Shown here: positions 45,918-57,200 of the stretch, in pieces
Position numbering within the stretch: position 1 is the first letter of the stretch
Layout of the letters: every line of letters begins with the position of its first letter
Source of the DNA: Eudorina sp. 2006-703-Eu-15
Lineage: Eukaryota > Chlorophyta > Chlorophyceae > Chlamydomonadales > Volvocaceae
Length of the DNA stretch: 64,000 nucleotides
Assembly (NCBI GenBank): GCA_003117195.1
Contig: BDSI01000030.1
Span: forward strand, 921,211-985,210
Direction: 5' to 3'
Notes under the pieces: generated by a model
Told to the model about the DNA's origin: nothing
Databases searched by the model: none
The model's input: only the letters and a program-made list of their open reading frames with translations
Program-made: the position numbers and the translations under genes

Positions 45918-45975
45918 ATGAATGAATGTGTGAGTGAACGTTACAGCGGACCCCGAAGGGATCAACGGGACTGGG
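45918..45975 (-). mobile_element. LINE 3' tail relic, best preserved
   Basis: On the minus strand: CCGTTGATCCCTTCGGGGTC, then CGCTGTAACGTTCACTCACA, ending in CATTCATTCATG. This copy gives the clearest view of the tail consensus. Confidence 0.65.
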
Positions 45976-47751
45976 ATTAACATGTCGGAGGTGGGCCTTA
46001 TGATTGCCGCTCGGAGGGTTGCTGTCCTGCGGGTTCCGCACAAGATGGTTGGGGGTTAGGGCTGCAGTACTCGCAGAGACCACCGCTCACGGATGGAGTC
46101 GCCTGCCGTACGTCCGGCCCTGCGCCCTCACTGCGCTTATCCCCAAGAGGAGCGCCAAGGTCTGTGTGGCGGTGTCCCGCGGGTGTTCAGAGTAAGGGCC
46201 TCGCCGACCGGGTGGCCTCGCTTACCTGTCCACGAGGGTCCTGTATTTACGCCGCAGAGTCAGGCTGATCCACTCTTGTTCATTGATTTTTGTGAGGGTG
46301 GGTTGCGTGCGTGCCTATGGTCTTGGCACGTGCAAGGCCCGGATGTCTACCCCGGGCCTTTTACCATAGCCCATACATAGAGTCGGCTCCACACCAATTT
46401 GAATTGACGTAAACCGGAAACCCAGTTCGGTGCCGCCATTACAAAACGACATACGCCCACCACCGAACATGTGGCGTGCATAGCATCCGCGAGCCGGCGC
46501 GGCCGTGGCCGCCTGCCTCAGACGGGGACTCCAGCCAGCCCCTACCTTCGTGCCGGCTTCAGACGACTGAAAATACAGCCGGCAGAGCGCCGGTCTCGGT
46601 GTTCAGGCACCGCGCAGCATGTTCAGGGCACCATTCCCCTCGCGGTACTCGCCGTGCACCCCCGCGCATCCTGACAGCACAGCACCCAGCTGCACGACAG
46701 GCAGGCTGCACTACCACCTGCGCACCTGTTCGGCGAAAGGTCCAACCCGCGACACGAGGCGCCGCGGCGGCGCTGGCTAATAACCACTTGCAACTGCATC
46801 TGCATGTGGGGGCTCTGCCCCCCGTCATCCTCGCCATCACGCATTACGTCACAAAATGGGCGCCGAAACCGCTGTAGTCGTTGCCGCTGGCGGCTCTTCG
46901 CCCCACAATGCGCCCGGCCGCCTGGAATTGTACCACATACACAATACATGTGAAAGGCAGTGGCAATCTTTTGGCATACGGGGGCTATGGGCGCCGAAGG
47001 GCCTGCCGCTGTTGCCATCCTTTGCGCCGGCCCTCTCCAGCACTGGCCAATGATCCCCCGTGACTCATGCGGGGCCCCCTCCTGCGTGACCGGAGCAGCC
47101 GCGGCACAAGGCATCAGGCCCGGGGGCGGGGGCGGGCCACTCCGCAGCGTGGCGGGCCCATCGTGTCCCCACCGCCGGCCACTCACATGATATCCCATCG
47201 CCCGATGCATGCAACAGCGGCTGCCCTGCGGGCCTGCACCCTAGGGCCGAGGCGACACAAAAACTGGCCTGCACTGCCTCGTTGACCCGCCACCGCGCCT
47301 CCTACTGGTCACTGCTTTGCAATGCCCCCCTCCGCCCCCAAGTCCCAACCCTCCCAGGCATACACAGCGCCCTGCAGGAATGCGCAGCGCCCTGCCAGCG
47401 CCCTGCCAGACCGGAAGGTGGCACTCGGCTCCGCCCATCCGCCATCTGCGCACCGCCCTTGTGTCGACCAACACGCTCTCGCTCCCCGCCACCAGCCCAG
47501 CACGGCCGTCCGGTAGCTTCCTTATGCGGGTCGGGGGTCGGGGGTAGTTTCATTTTCCGCGCATACCTACCCATCCCGTGAGGAGCAGTGCCCGGTGCAA
47601 TTCCACCCCATCAAGCCAGCCAGGGAAGCTGCGCCCGTTGGCCGGCAGCGCGGCAGGCAGGCGCCTGTGCTCTTGTGCCGCTCGGCAGCTTCCCTGCGGC
47701 CCCCAGCGGGTCGTTCTAGCCGCCGCTCTCACCCCCCACCTGCGTGCGCTA

Positions 47752-47803
47752 GTGTACCTTCCTGACCATCTACAAGGACATGAAGGGCACGTCGGCGGAG
47801 CAG
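47752..47803 (+). other. orphan exon-like segment
   Basis: Between an acceptor-like CGCTAG and a donor-like CAG|GTAGGA the frame reads CTFLTIYKDMKGTSAEQ, which has natural protein composition. No neighbouring exon could be attached. It may be a relic of a lost gene. Confidence 0.25.
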
Positions 47804-48370
47804 GTAGGATATCCCACCCAGTAATCTCGCTCTGTCCCGCTTTCCCCGTCTCATATTCATCTGCGATTGTTATTTCCTTCCGCCCCATCCTATCTCCCAC
47901 CCGCCTTCACTCAACACACCCTCAGGTAGGCGCGGCAGAACATGCAAATGTCCGCGTCCCACCGCTAACCTCTATCTAACCTCTATCTACCTCTACCAGT
48001 CTACCTGCTCTCTGACCCTCATCAGCGGTATCTCGGCGACTGGCCTGCGCTCGTGCTCTGCCTCAGCACCCATACCATCCCCCCCCACACACACACCCGG
48101 CATGCACTCCCCTCTCTCTCACCCGTCTGTCGGGCCGTCTCCTCCGGCATGCACTCACTCCCCTAACTCCTCACCCGTATTTCTATCTTTCCTTCTTTCT
48201 TCCTTTCTTTCTTCCCCGTCGCACACCACATGACTGCCCGGTGGGCTTTCCCCCCCGCCCCCTCCAGCTACCATCGGTGGCCCCGAACACCCACTGCCTC
48301 CCACCCCATCCCCACCCCATCCCCACCCGCCCACCCCAGCTCCCAACCATCCTCGGCCAACCCACCCCGG

Positions 48371-51300
48371 CTAGCCCTGCTTGCGCGCGTGCCGCGAGTG
48401 GTTGCTGCCGCCGTTGCTCTGCGGGTTCGAGTGGTGGCTGTGATGGCTCTGACCCGTGGGTCGCGACAGGTCGCCGTTCGTCAGCAGGTTCCTCATCCCC
48501 GCGGTGGTGGGGTGCAGCACCGACGAGGAGCCGCCCGTGGCGCTGGGCCGCGCCAGCAGGGTGCCGCCGTTGCTGACCACGAGGCCGCCCGCCGCGGTGT
48601 GGCGGACGGCGGCGGCGCTGGCCGACGCGTAGGGCCCCCCGGGCCCGTGGGCGCTAGGGCCCCCCGCGCCCACGCCCGCGGCCGCGGCCCCGCCCGCGAG
48701 GCTGATGGACCGGGAGGTTGAGGCATGGGGCGACTGGGGGCTGCTGCCGGTGCCGCTGAGGGCGCGGCCCAGCGCGTCGTCGAGTCTGTGCGGGGGAACG
48801 TGTCCCAGGTGCGCGGGTGGGAGGGGGGGAGGGGGGGGAGCGTATAAGAAGGGGGAGCGGGGGAGGGTATAGGAAATTGGTCGGGGGGAGGGGGAAAGAG
48901 AGGGGCGGCGGAGACTTCACCCGGGGGGTATCGAGAAGCAAGGCGCGCTATGGGGTGACGTTACAACCCGGGGCAGTCCGACGTGGACGAGGACAACGGG
49001 ATAACTCCAACCACGCACCCCGCCTCCACGTGTCGCAGCTCCCAGGGTTGTCGGGAGCGATTACCGTATAGGACCCAAGACCCTAGAGCTCGTCGGGGTG
49101 TACCTTATTTTCACTGTCCCTTCACTGGCCCCCAATGTAGGCGGTGGGCAGCCGATGAAGACACGTGCACCGTACGGCAGGTCCGACCAGGTGGACTCCC
49201 CCCCGGTACGTCGTACGTCTCAACCTGCAGCTGCCAATGGACCCTCATCACCATCATCACCACCACCACCGCCCGCAACCCTCTTCGCTAGCAGTAGTCT
49301 GTGGGTGTGCGTAGGTTCTCCGCTAAACCCAAACTCCCACAGACAGCGCCCCCCCCACCACCACCACCACACACACGCACCGGTATCCCAGCAGGTCCTT
49401 GCGCGTTACGATGCCCTTGACGGTGTGTTGCTCGTCCACAACGATCAGGTGGCGCAGACCCATGGTTCGGAACAGCACGTAGGTGCGCTCCACACTGAAC
49501 GTGTCGGGCACCTGGGGGGCCGAGATAAGGGGATAAGGGGATAAGGGGATAAGGGGATAAGGGGGAAAGCTCAAGGGGAGGCAGGAATGTTTGTGTTTGT
49601 GTGTGTGTGGGGGGGGTAAAACAGCCAGGGAAGGCTGGGGGGGACCCGCAAACGAAGACGGCACGCGGCTTTTGGTAGCACAGCGGCAAGGAGGGCGGGT
49701 GGAGAACGGCGCGCGCAATGAATGTGTCGCGGCCTCCCATGCACGACCCCACCCCACCGCCCCACCATGAAGACGCTCGTGTTGATGTACGGCGTCAGGT
49801 CGATGATCCCCGCCTCCAGCGGCGCCATCGACGAGTGGTGCTGGTGCTGGTGCTGGTGCTGCTGGTGGTGCATCGGCGGCGGCGGCGGCTGCTCCCCCGC
49901 GGTTGCCGCCGTGGAGGTGGGCAGCTCGTCCCCGAAGGTCAAGGCCCCGGACGCCCGGATGGGGTCGCCGCTGAGGCCCCGCGCCAACGGCGTGCCAGCG
50001 CCCGCCGAAGCAGTACCGCCAGCGCCGCCGCCGCCGCCAAGGACGGCGCCGCTGCCGGTCCGCGCCGCCGTCGGGATCTGCAGACTCGGGCCGCGCGGCA
50101 CCGGCGGCGTCGCCGCCGCCGCCGCTGCCTCGCCGTCCGTACTCGAGTCCGGGTAGAACGGCATCACGACGCCGAACCCCCCGTAGTCGAACGTCGCGTC
50201 CGAGAACTGCAGCTCGCCGCCGCCGCCGCCGTCGCCCGTCGGCGACGCTGCCGCCGCCGTCAGGAATGCCGTACTCTGTCCCAGCTCGCCGTTGGGCCCC
50301 GGCCGCGCCGCGCCACCCGGCCCGTTCCCCTGCGCCGTCGACGTCGCGGGCCCGGCGGCGGCGGCGGCGCCGCCGCCGCTAGAGCCCCTGAGCCCCGCCG
50401 CCCTCAGCAGCCCCATCAGGCTCCTGCCGCCGCCGAGGGTCGCGCCGCTCAGCTCCCCCGCCGTCAGCTCGCGGTTGATCACCGCCATCTGCTGCGCCGC
50501 GTCCAGGGACTTGGCGGCGGCGATGGGGTCCATCATCTTGCGGTTGAGCTCCGTCCAGTCCACGTCGAGGGTATCCGTACGACCTGCCGCCGTACGATGC
50601 CGCCGCCGAAGGGCGCCATGCCAAGGGGGACGTCAGCGTGAGGGATGCAGTTGCTCGCCAACAGCTCACCCCTTCGGGGAGCCTAGGGTTGCCCCCACGC
50701 ACCCAAATATGCTTGGTGATACCGGGAGGGTGTGCCCGGGTTCTTTCCTGGGTATGTCCAAACCCGAGAGAGAGCACTACAACACCCCGTCCGTGCTTCC
50801 GGCGGCGTCCATCGGCGCATACCCCTCCGCTGCCCCCTCGCCGCCCCAACCTCACTCACCCGCCGGGCATTGTGGCCTATGACCGCGGCAGCCGCCCCCT
50901 AGTCCCGCGTCCCCCTCGTCTCACCCGCCTGTCCTCCGACGCCCTCACCCTATACCCACTCTCTCCAATAAATGAACGGTGGCCCCGCCCCCCCCCCCGC
51001 CAGCCACCCCAGTCACACACCGTCCTGTTACGCTGGACTTCGCATCTCGCGGCTCAAGATTGTCTTACACCCACAACCCACCCAGGATGAGCGCCTTCTG
51101 CAGCAGCACCAGCAGGTGAGCCCGGCTGATGAGGCCGCAGCAGGTGCCCGGACCCCGGGGGCCGGCGGAGGCGGCGGTGCAGGGACTCCCCCCCTGGCCC
51201 AGCCCCGGCCCCGCCCCCCTGCCGCCCTGGGAGGGCCAGGGCCCGGAGCCGTCCCTCAGCACGGGGAAGCCGTTGTGGTTGCAGCGCCGCAGCACCTCAC

Positions 51301-54180
51301 TGAGCTCGCGGACCTGGGGGGAGCCGCCGTCGGGGTCGGGGTCGGGTAGGGTTATAAAGAAACAGCCCAGACACACCCAGCCCGGCGACAAATACTTAGG
51401 GTTTGGGGGTGGGTGGGTGGGTAGGGTTAGGTGGGACCGGGTAGAGGGTTGGGTGCGACCGGCGGGCGGGGGCGGGGGCGCGACTTGCAAGACGAGGGGA
51501 AGGAGCGGACTAGGGCGGCACGGCCACAAATCCCCCTTATGCCCCTGACCCTCCCTCGTCTACCACTTCGGGCTTTCCCTCCCTCGCCCCCCCTTCCTAC
51601 TCCTCCCCCCTGCCCCCCCCTCCTGCCCCCCCCTCCCCCTCCTGCCCCCCCCTCCCCCCCTGCCCCCCCCTCCCCCTCCTTGCCTTCCGCCCCCTCCTGC
51701 CCCCCCTCCTGCCCCCCCCCTCCCCCCCTGCCCCCCCCCCCTCCTGCGCCCCCCCTCCCCCTCCTGCGCCCCCCCTCCCCCTCCTGCCCCCCCCTCCCCC
51801 TCCTGCCCCCCCCTCCCCCTCCTGCCCCCCCCTCCCCCTCCTGCCCCCCCTCCCCCTCCTGCCCCCCCCTCCCCCCCTGCCCCCCCCTCCTTGCCTTCCG
51901 CCCCCTCCTGCCCCCCCCCTCCTGCCCCCCCCCTCCCCCCCTGCCCCCCCCTCCTGCCCCCCCCCTCCCCCTCCTGCCCCCCCTCCCCCTCCTGCCCCCC
52001 CTCCCCCTCCTGCCCTTCCGCCCCCTCCTGCGCCCCCCCTCCCCTTCCTGCCTCCCCCTCCCCCCTTCCTACTCCTCCCCCCCTGCCCCCCCTCCCCCCT
52101 CCACCCTCCCCTCCTGCCCCCCCCTCCCCCTCCTGCCCCTCCCCTGCCCCCCCCCCTCCCCCTCCTGCCCTTCCGCCCCTCCTGCCCCACTCCCCCTCCT
52201 GCCCCCCCCCGGGGGCCACCCACCGTCATCCGCTGCCGCAGACACACCACCGGGCTCCTCATGACGTACGACACGGGCAGCAGATCCAGACTCAGCGCGG
52301 AGACGGGCTCCGAGGACAGGAAGGGGACGCACTTCACCTGTTGAAGGGGGGGCCGGGGGGGGGGGATGCGTGTGTGTTAATTGATAAAATTGTCGGTAAC
52401 GTCCTCGTTGTGGGCGTTCATGGTAAACTCAATACATAGCCTCCATCACCTGCACCGGTTGGTTTAACGGCAAGTGCCCCTGGGGCCAACGGAACCAACG
52501 CGTGCGGCTAATGTCTTAGTAATCGCTGCAGTTCATGTCGTTTGACTGTGGTCTAGGTGTACAAGTTTATGTACATGTGGTTCGGGTGGGGGGTGCTGCC
52601 AGAGCGACAGTCCGACGGGAAAAAACGGTAAAGTACCGTAGATCGCCAGCGATGATGAAGGTGTAGGGAGGGGGGGTATAGGAAATTGTAGGGGTGGGGG
52701 GGGCAATCCGCTCATGCCCATGCCTCCCCCCGCCTCCTGACCCCCACCCTCCTCCCCGCCCCCGATTCCGGGTTAACGCTCAGGCAGTCAGCGCACCAGC
52801 GCCCCCCCCACACACAGTTGCACACACGCACGGCTTCTCGCTATAAACACACGCCCCCCACCGCGCCCCACCCCCCCACCCCCCCCACCTCCAGCAGCCC
52901 GTGGTAGAGGGAGTGTGTGGCCGCATCCGCCACCCACTTGGCCACCATTATGGCCACCAGCACGGGCAGCAGCATGTGCACGTCGGAGGATACCTGGAGG
53001 GGGGGAAAGGGGGGAAGGTGTGTGTGTGTGTACGACATGTGTGTGTGAAGGGGGAAGGAGCCCGATCGCGAGAGGCCCCCCCACCCGGGCATTCCATTCA
53101 CGATGCGGGCGGTTCGCAACCGTTTGGGTACCAGTGTCGTACAATCGTGTACGACAGTTGAATGGTCTGGTCTTCACTGCCAGTTGTGCAGCTGTCGTCG
53201 CAGGCTCGATTCCTGTACAGATCCCCGACGGAAGTCGGGTATGAGATAGCAGCTAGTTGCTGAGATGTGGTGTTGAGGCTTAGTTGATGGGCCAAGATAC
53301 GCACGCTTGATTGGTGGCGATGCCGAACCCTCAAACTCGAAGGATGGTCGGGTGAACGGATATGGCGGAGATCGTGAAACGGTTACGATGGTAACTGGTG
53401 CGGGAAGATCGTGATGAGCGGCCTTTGACGGATGTCCGTTGCGGGGCCACATGTGACTGGCCGGACGGTCAGTACGACATGTAACATTCCACATTCCATT
53501 CCATTCCATGATGGGCGTCATGAGTATATCGCAAATCCGGCCTGGAGTCGCCGTACACTGCACCACATCTGGCGCCCCCTCTGAATCCAGCGCAGCATCT
53601 CAGCGCCCGCCCATCTCAGCGCCCGCCCATTGCATCCAGGTTCACGCCCTCCCTCGCCCCTCCTCGTGCCTCGCGCTCAGCGGAATCCCTCCATGGTCCA
53701 TGCAGGCCCCACACAGCGCCGTGTGCACATCCTGAGCTCCGCACAGTGAGAGAGGCCGCGCCTCTGGGCTAGCTGCGCCTCTGACCGCCTGGCCACCAGG
53801 GACAAGTGACCCGCGGGTCTGCGGTTGGCCTGACCACCGGCCTCCCCCTCCCCCTCCTCAAGCCTCAAGCCTGCTGGATCCCTCATCCTGTCCGTCCCTC
53901 CCCCTCCCCCTCCCTCTCCTCAAATCCTCCCTCCCTACCTACCTCTCCCACCCCCCCGCACCCGCCTCGCCCTCATGTCAATCAAGACAGCGAAACTGCG
54001 AACATTCACCGAATGGGCGTCCGACACCGCCTCCCCCCTCCCCCCTCCCCCTCCCTCACCTCGATCATGATGACCGCCAGCGCCACCGTCATCCGCGTCA
54101 CACCGCCCATGAAGGCGCCCGCACCCACAAGCGCGAACGCCCCGGGGTCGATCCAGGTCCAGGGACCAAACGTGTCTGGG

Positions 54181-54211
<31 letters not shown>

Positions 54212-57200
54212 GGGGGGGATGCAGGGTGAGATGTGTTTAGAGTAGAGACCCGTGAGGGTGAGAGTGTTTGGGGGACCCGGTGGTGAGATGTGCGTGGGTG
54301 GGTGTATGCGCGTGTAAGAAGAAACGATGCATATGTGTGGGAGGGGACGGGGGACAGGATTGCAGGCAGGCAGGCAGGGTGGGCGGCTGGTGCAGCAGTA
54401 CACAACGACGAAATGGCGGCAGCGACGAAAAGACCGTTCTCCGGCGGCAAACGCCAGGCCGTCTCCCCCACTACAACACCTCCCCTGAAGCGTGAACTTA
54501 TCCACCCTAGATTTCCCTTAAAATCCAAATCCACCCCCACCCCCCCACACCCCCCGGGTTCGTTCTGCGGGTGTATTGATTTTTCTCAATTTAACCCCCC
54601 CCACCCCCCACCCCACACAGCCACCACCCCCAGACTCACCCACCGACCACCTCTTCCCCAGCGCCTGCGCCACGTCCACCGTGGCCAGCCCACACACCCT
54701 GCCCAGCACCGCCCCGATCATCAGCATGGGCACGAACAGCCCGCTGGAGACGGCGCTGCCCGCCACCAGCACCGCGAACACAAAGTAGTAGGCGCCCATC
54801 ACGATCAGCGCGGCGTAGCCGAAGCGGCGGTGGGTGCCGCGGGCGAGCAGGTGCTTGATGCCCTCCTCGCCTTTTTAAGGGTGGGGGGAGGGGAGGGATG
54901 GAAAGGGGGTGGGAGGGGGGGGTGTATAGGAGATTGGTAGACATATTTATACTGCGCTGCTGCCACAGCAAACATCCGATAAAAGGGATGGAGGGGGGGA
55001 GCGGCGGAGCGGTGGCGGTTTGTTGCTCTTTTGCGGTTTCGCTGTCATTATTGACACAAGGGGGAAGCGGGGGAGGGAGCTTTAATCGAGAACGGGGGCG
55101 GGGGAGTGAGAAGGCGCGAATGCGGGGGCGGGGGCGAAGGGGGGGGATATAGGAAATTGGTAGACATTTTCAAACTGCGCTGCTGCCAGAACGACGGTTC
55201 GAGGGGGGAGGGAGGCGAAATGGTCGAGGAACGAAGCGGGGGAGGGGGTGGAGGCTGCTGCCCGAGGGTTTAAGAAGAAACAACCCCGGGGGTGATGATG
55301 CAGAAGTGGACCCCCCCGGGCGGTCGTCGCACCATGTGCCCCATTGGACCGACCTTGGGGTTGGGAGGGGATGGACCGACCTTGCCGCGCAGTGCTTACA
55401 CTGGTGCGCTGCCGGCTGAACGAGGAAAACCCCACCACCCCTGCTGGCCCCCCCCTTAATCCCCCCCCACCCCCATCCCCCTCACCGTACGCAACCCCCC
55501 TCCCCAACTGCTCCCCGACCTCCCAACAGCAATCCTCGTCAAGCACCAGCCTCCCCGAGTTCACCCGCCCTCGCCTTCCTCCCTTCCGGGTCCTCTTGAC
55601 ACATACCCACCTATAGCTGCACTTGACCCGGGCCCCCCCCCCAGCGCTCCGCGCCCCCGCGCACAAAAACTGCATCTCACTCCCTCTCACTCCCTCTCAC
55701 TCCAGGAAGGAACCAACTCGTGTCGAGTGCCCCCCTCCCTGGATGTGTGCGGAGGCCGTCCGGATGCGTGCTGGGCCCACTGGGTTTCTCATCTCTCATC
55801 TCCCCGACTCGACTTCCTCCCCCCCTCCCAACCCCACCCCCCATAAATATGTCTACCAATTACCTATTACCCGCCCCGCCCAAACCCCCCCTCCCAACCC
55901 CCACCCTCCCCCACCCGGCCCCCACCTCACCCGTGCTGAACAGCAGCGTCGCGAGCTGGTTGTACGACACCTCGGACGTGTTGCCCCCCGGGGTGAGCGA
56001 GTTGGGGGTGTCCCCCAGCCGCCGCAGCGCGGGGCGGACCGAGGGGCCCGCGGGGAGGCCCCCTGGAGCGGCGGTGACGTTGGCGGTGGGCTCGCTGCAG
56101 GTGTAGAGCTGCAGGGAGGGCGCCCGGATGGGGATGCCCTCCCCCGGGCCCCGCAACCCCGTGTCGCACTGCATGTCACCTCGCTGGGTGTGTGTGTGGG
56201 TGTGTGTGTGGGGGGGGAGGGGGGCGGGGAGGGGAAGGGGTATAGGAAATTGGTAGACAAAATTGGGGGGGAAAGGGGAGGGGGCTGGGCGCGGGGGGGG
56301 AACGAGGGCGGCGTCGGCCAACCGTACAACGGCTACGCAATCGATGGCTTTTTCGCGGTTTCGCTGTCGTCATTGACAAAGGGGGGAGGGCGTCCCACGT
56401 CGTCGGCTGTCCGCCTTGCGAACACCGTACGTGCCGTGGCTTCTCTCCTACCACCACTTTCGTCACACGGGTCAAAACGCTTCGCCAGCTTCCCGTGCAT
56501 CACGGCATCGGCGATGATCGCTTGTTGGTGTTCGTGGGCGGTTTCGCGGTCCTTATGGAAACGAGCAGAGACGGCGGCGTTGCGGAAGTGGGGTGGGGGG
56601 GAGGAAGGGGATGGCCGGATGCTCTCCGCTTCACCTTCCAACGCTAAATAAACCCCGTTGCCCAAAGCCCATCCCGCCGCTTTCCTCCCCTCCCTCCCTC
56701 CCTCCCTCCCTCCGGTCGGTCCTTATTGTTTGGTTTAGCTCCCTTCCCGCAGCCCCCCCTCTATGTTCTAAACGCCCTGCGCCGCCCACAGCCCACACCG
56801 ACCCCTCCCCACCCCATCGACGCTGTCCCCCTTATGTCAATAATGACAGCGAAACCGCAAAAGAGCAACAAACCGACGCTTTCCCCCCTTTCCCCCCCTC
56901 CTGGCAGCAGCGCCGTGCGAATAAGTCTACCAATTTCCTGCACTAACCCTCCTCCTTCCCCCGCTCCCCCCTTCCCCGCCCCCCTCTCCCCCTTCCCCAC
57001 CCCACCCCACCCCACCTGGTCGATGACGCACTCGGCGGAGGTGCAGGCGAAGAACAGCGGCAGCAGCATGCAGCCCGTGATGTACACGGCCGCCAGCACA
57101 CACGGCTCCACCATGCGCTTCCAGTGCAGGTGGCCCGTCAGCAAGGACCGCACCCGGGTCACCTGCGAGGGAGGGGGGGAGTGGGTGGGGTCGGGGAGGT

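Larger units (their letters stand above)
45500..48370. other. intergenic stretch between the FHA and CLC genes
   Basis: Mostly without supported genes. It contains a LINE tail relic (45918-45975), overlapping Ala/Arg/Pro-rich frames that look random, and one exon-like plus-strand segment near 47.75 kb. The two convergent genes FHA (plus) and CLC (minus) end into it. Confidence 0.4.

Noticed and set aside
49571..50641. Plus-strand 307-codon frame at 49718-50641
   Set aside because: It is the shadow of the large CLC exon 49766-50583, whose minus-strand reading joins in phase with CBS-domain exons on both sides.
51431..52337. Pro-rich plus-strand and Gly-rich minus-strand proteins of 220-280 residues
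   Set aside because: Pure composition effect of the homopyrimidine tract. Only the short minus-strand part 52224-52337 is a real CLC exon.
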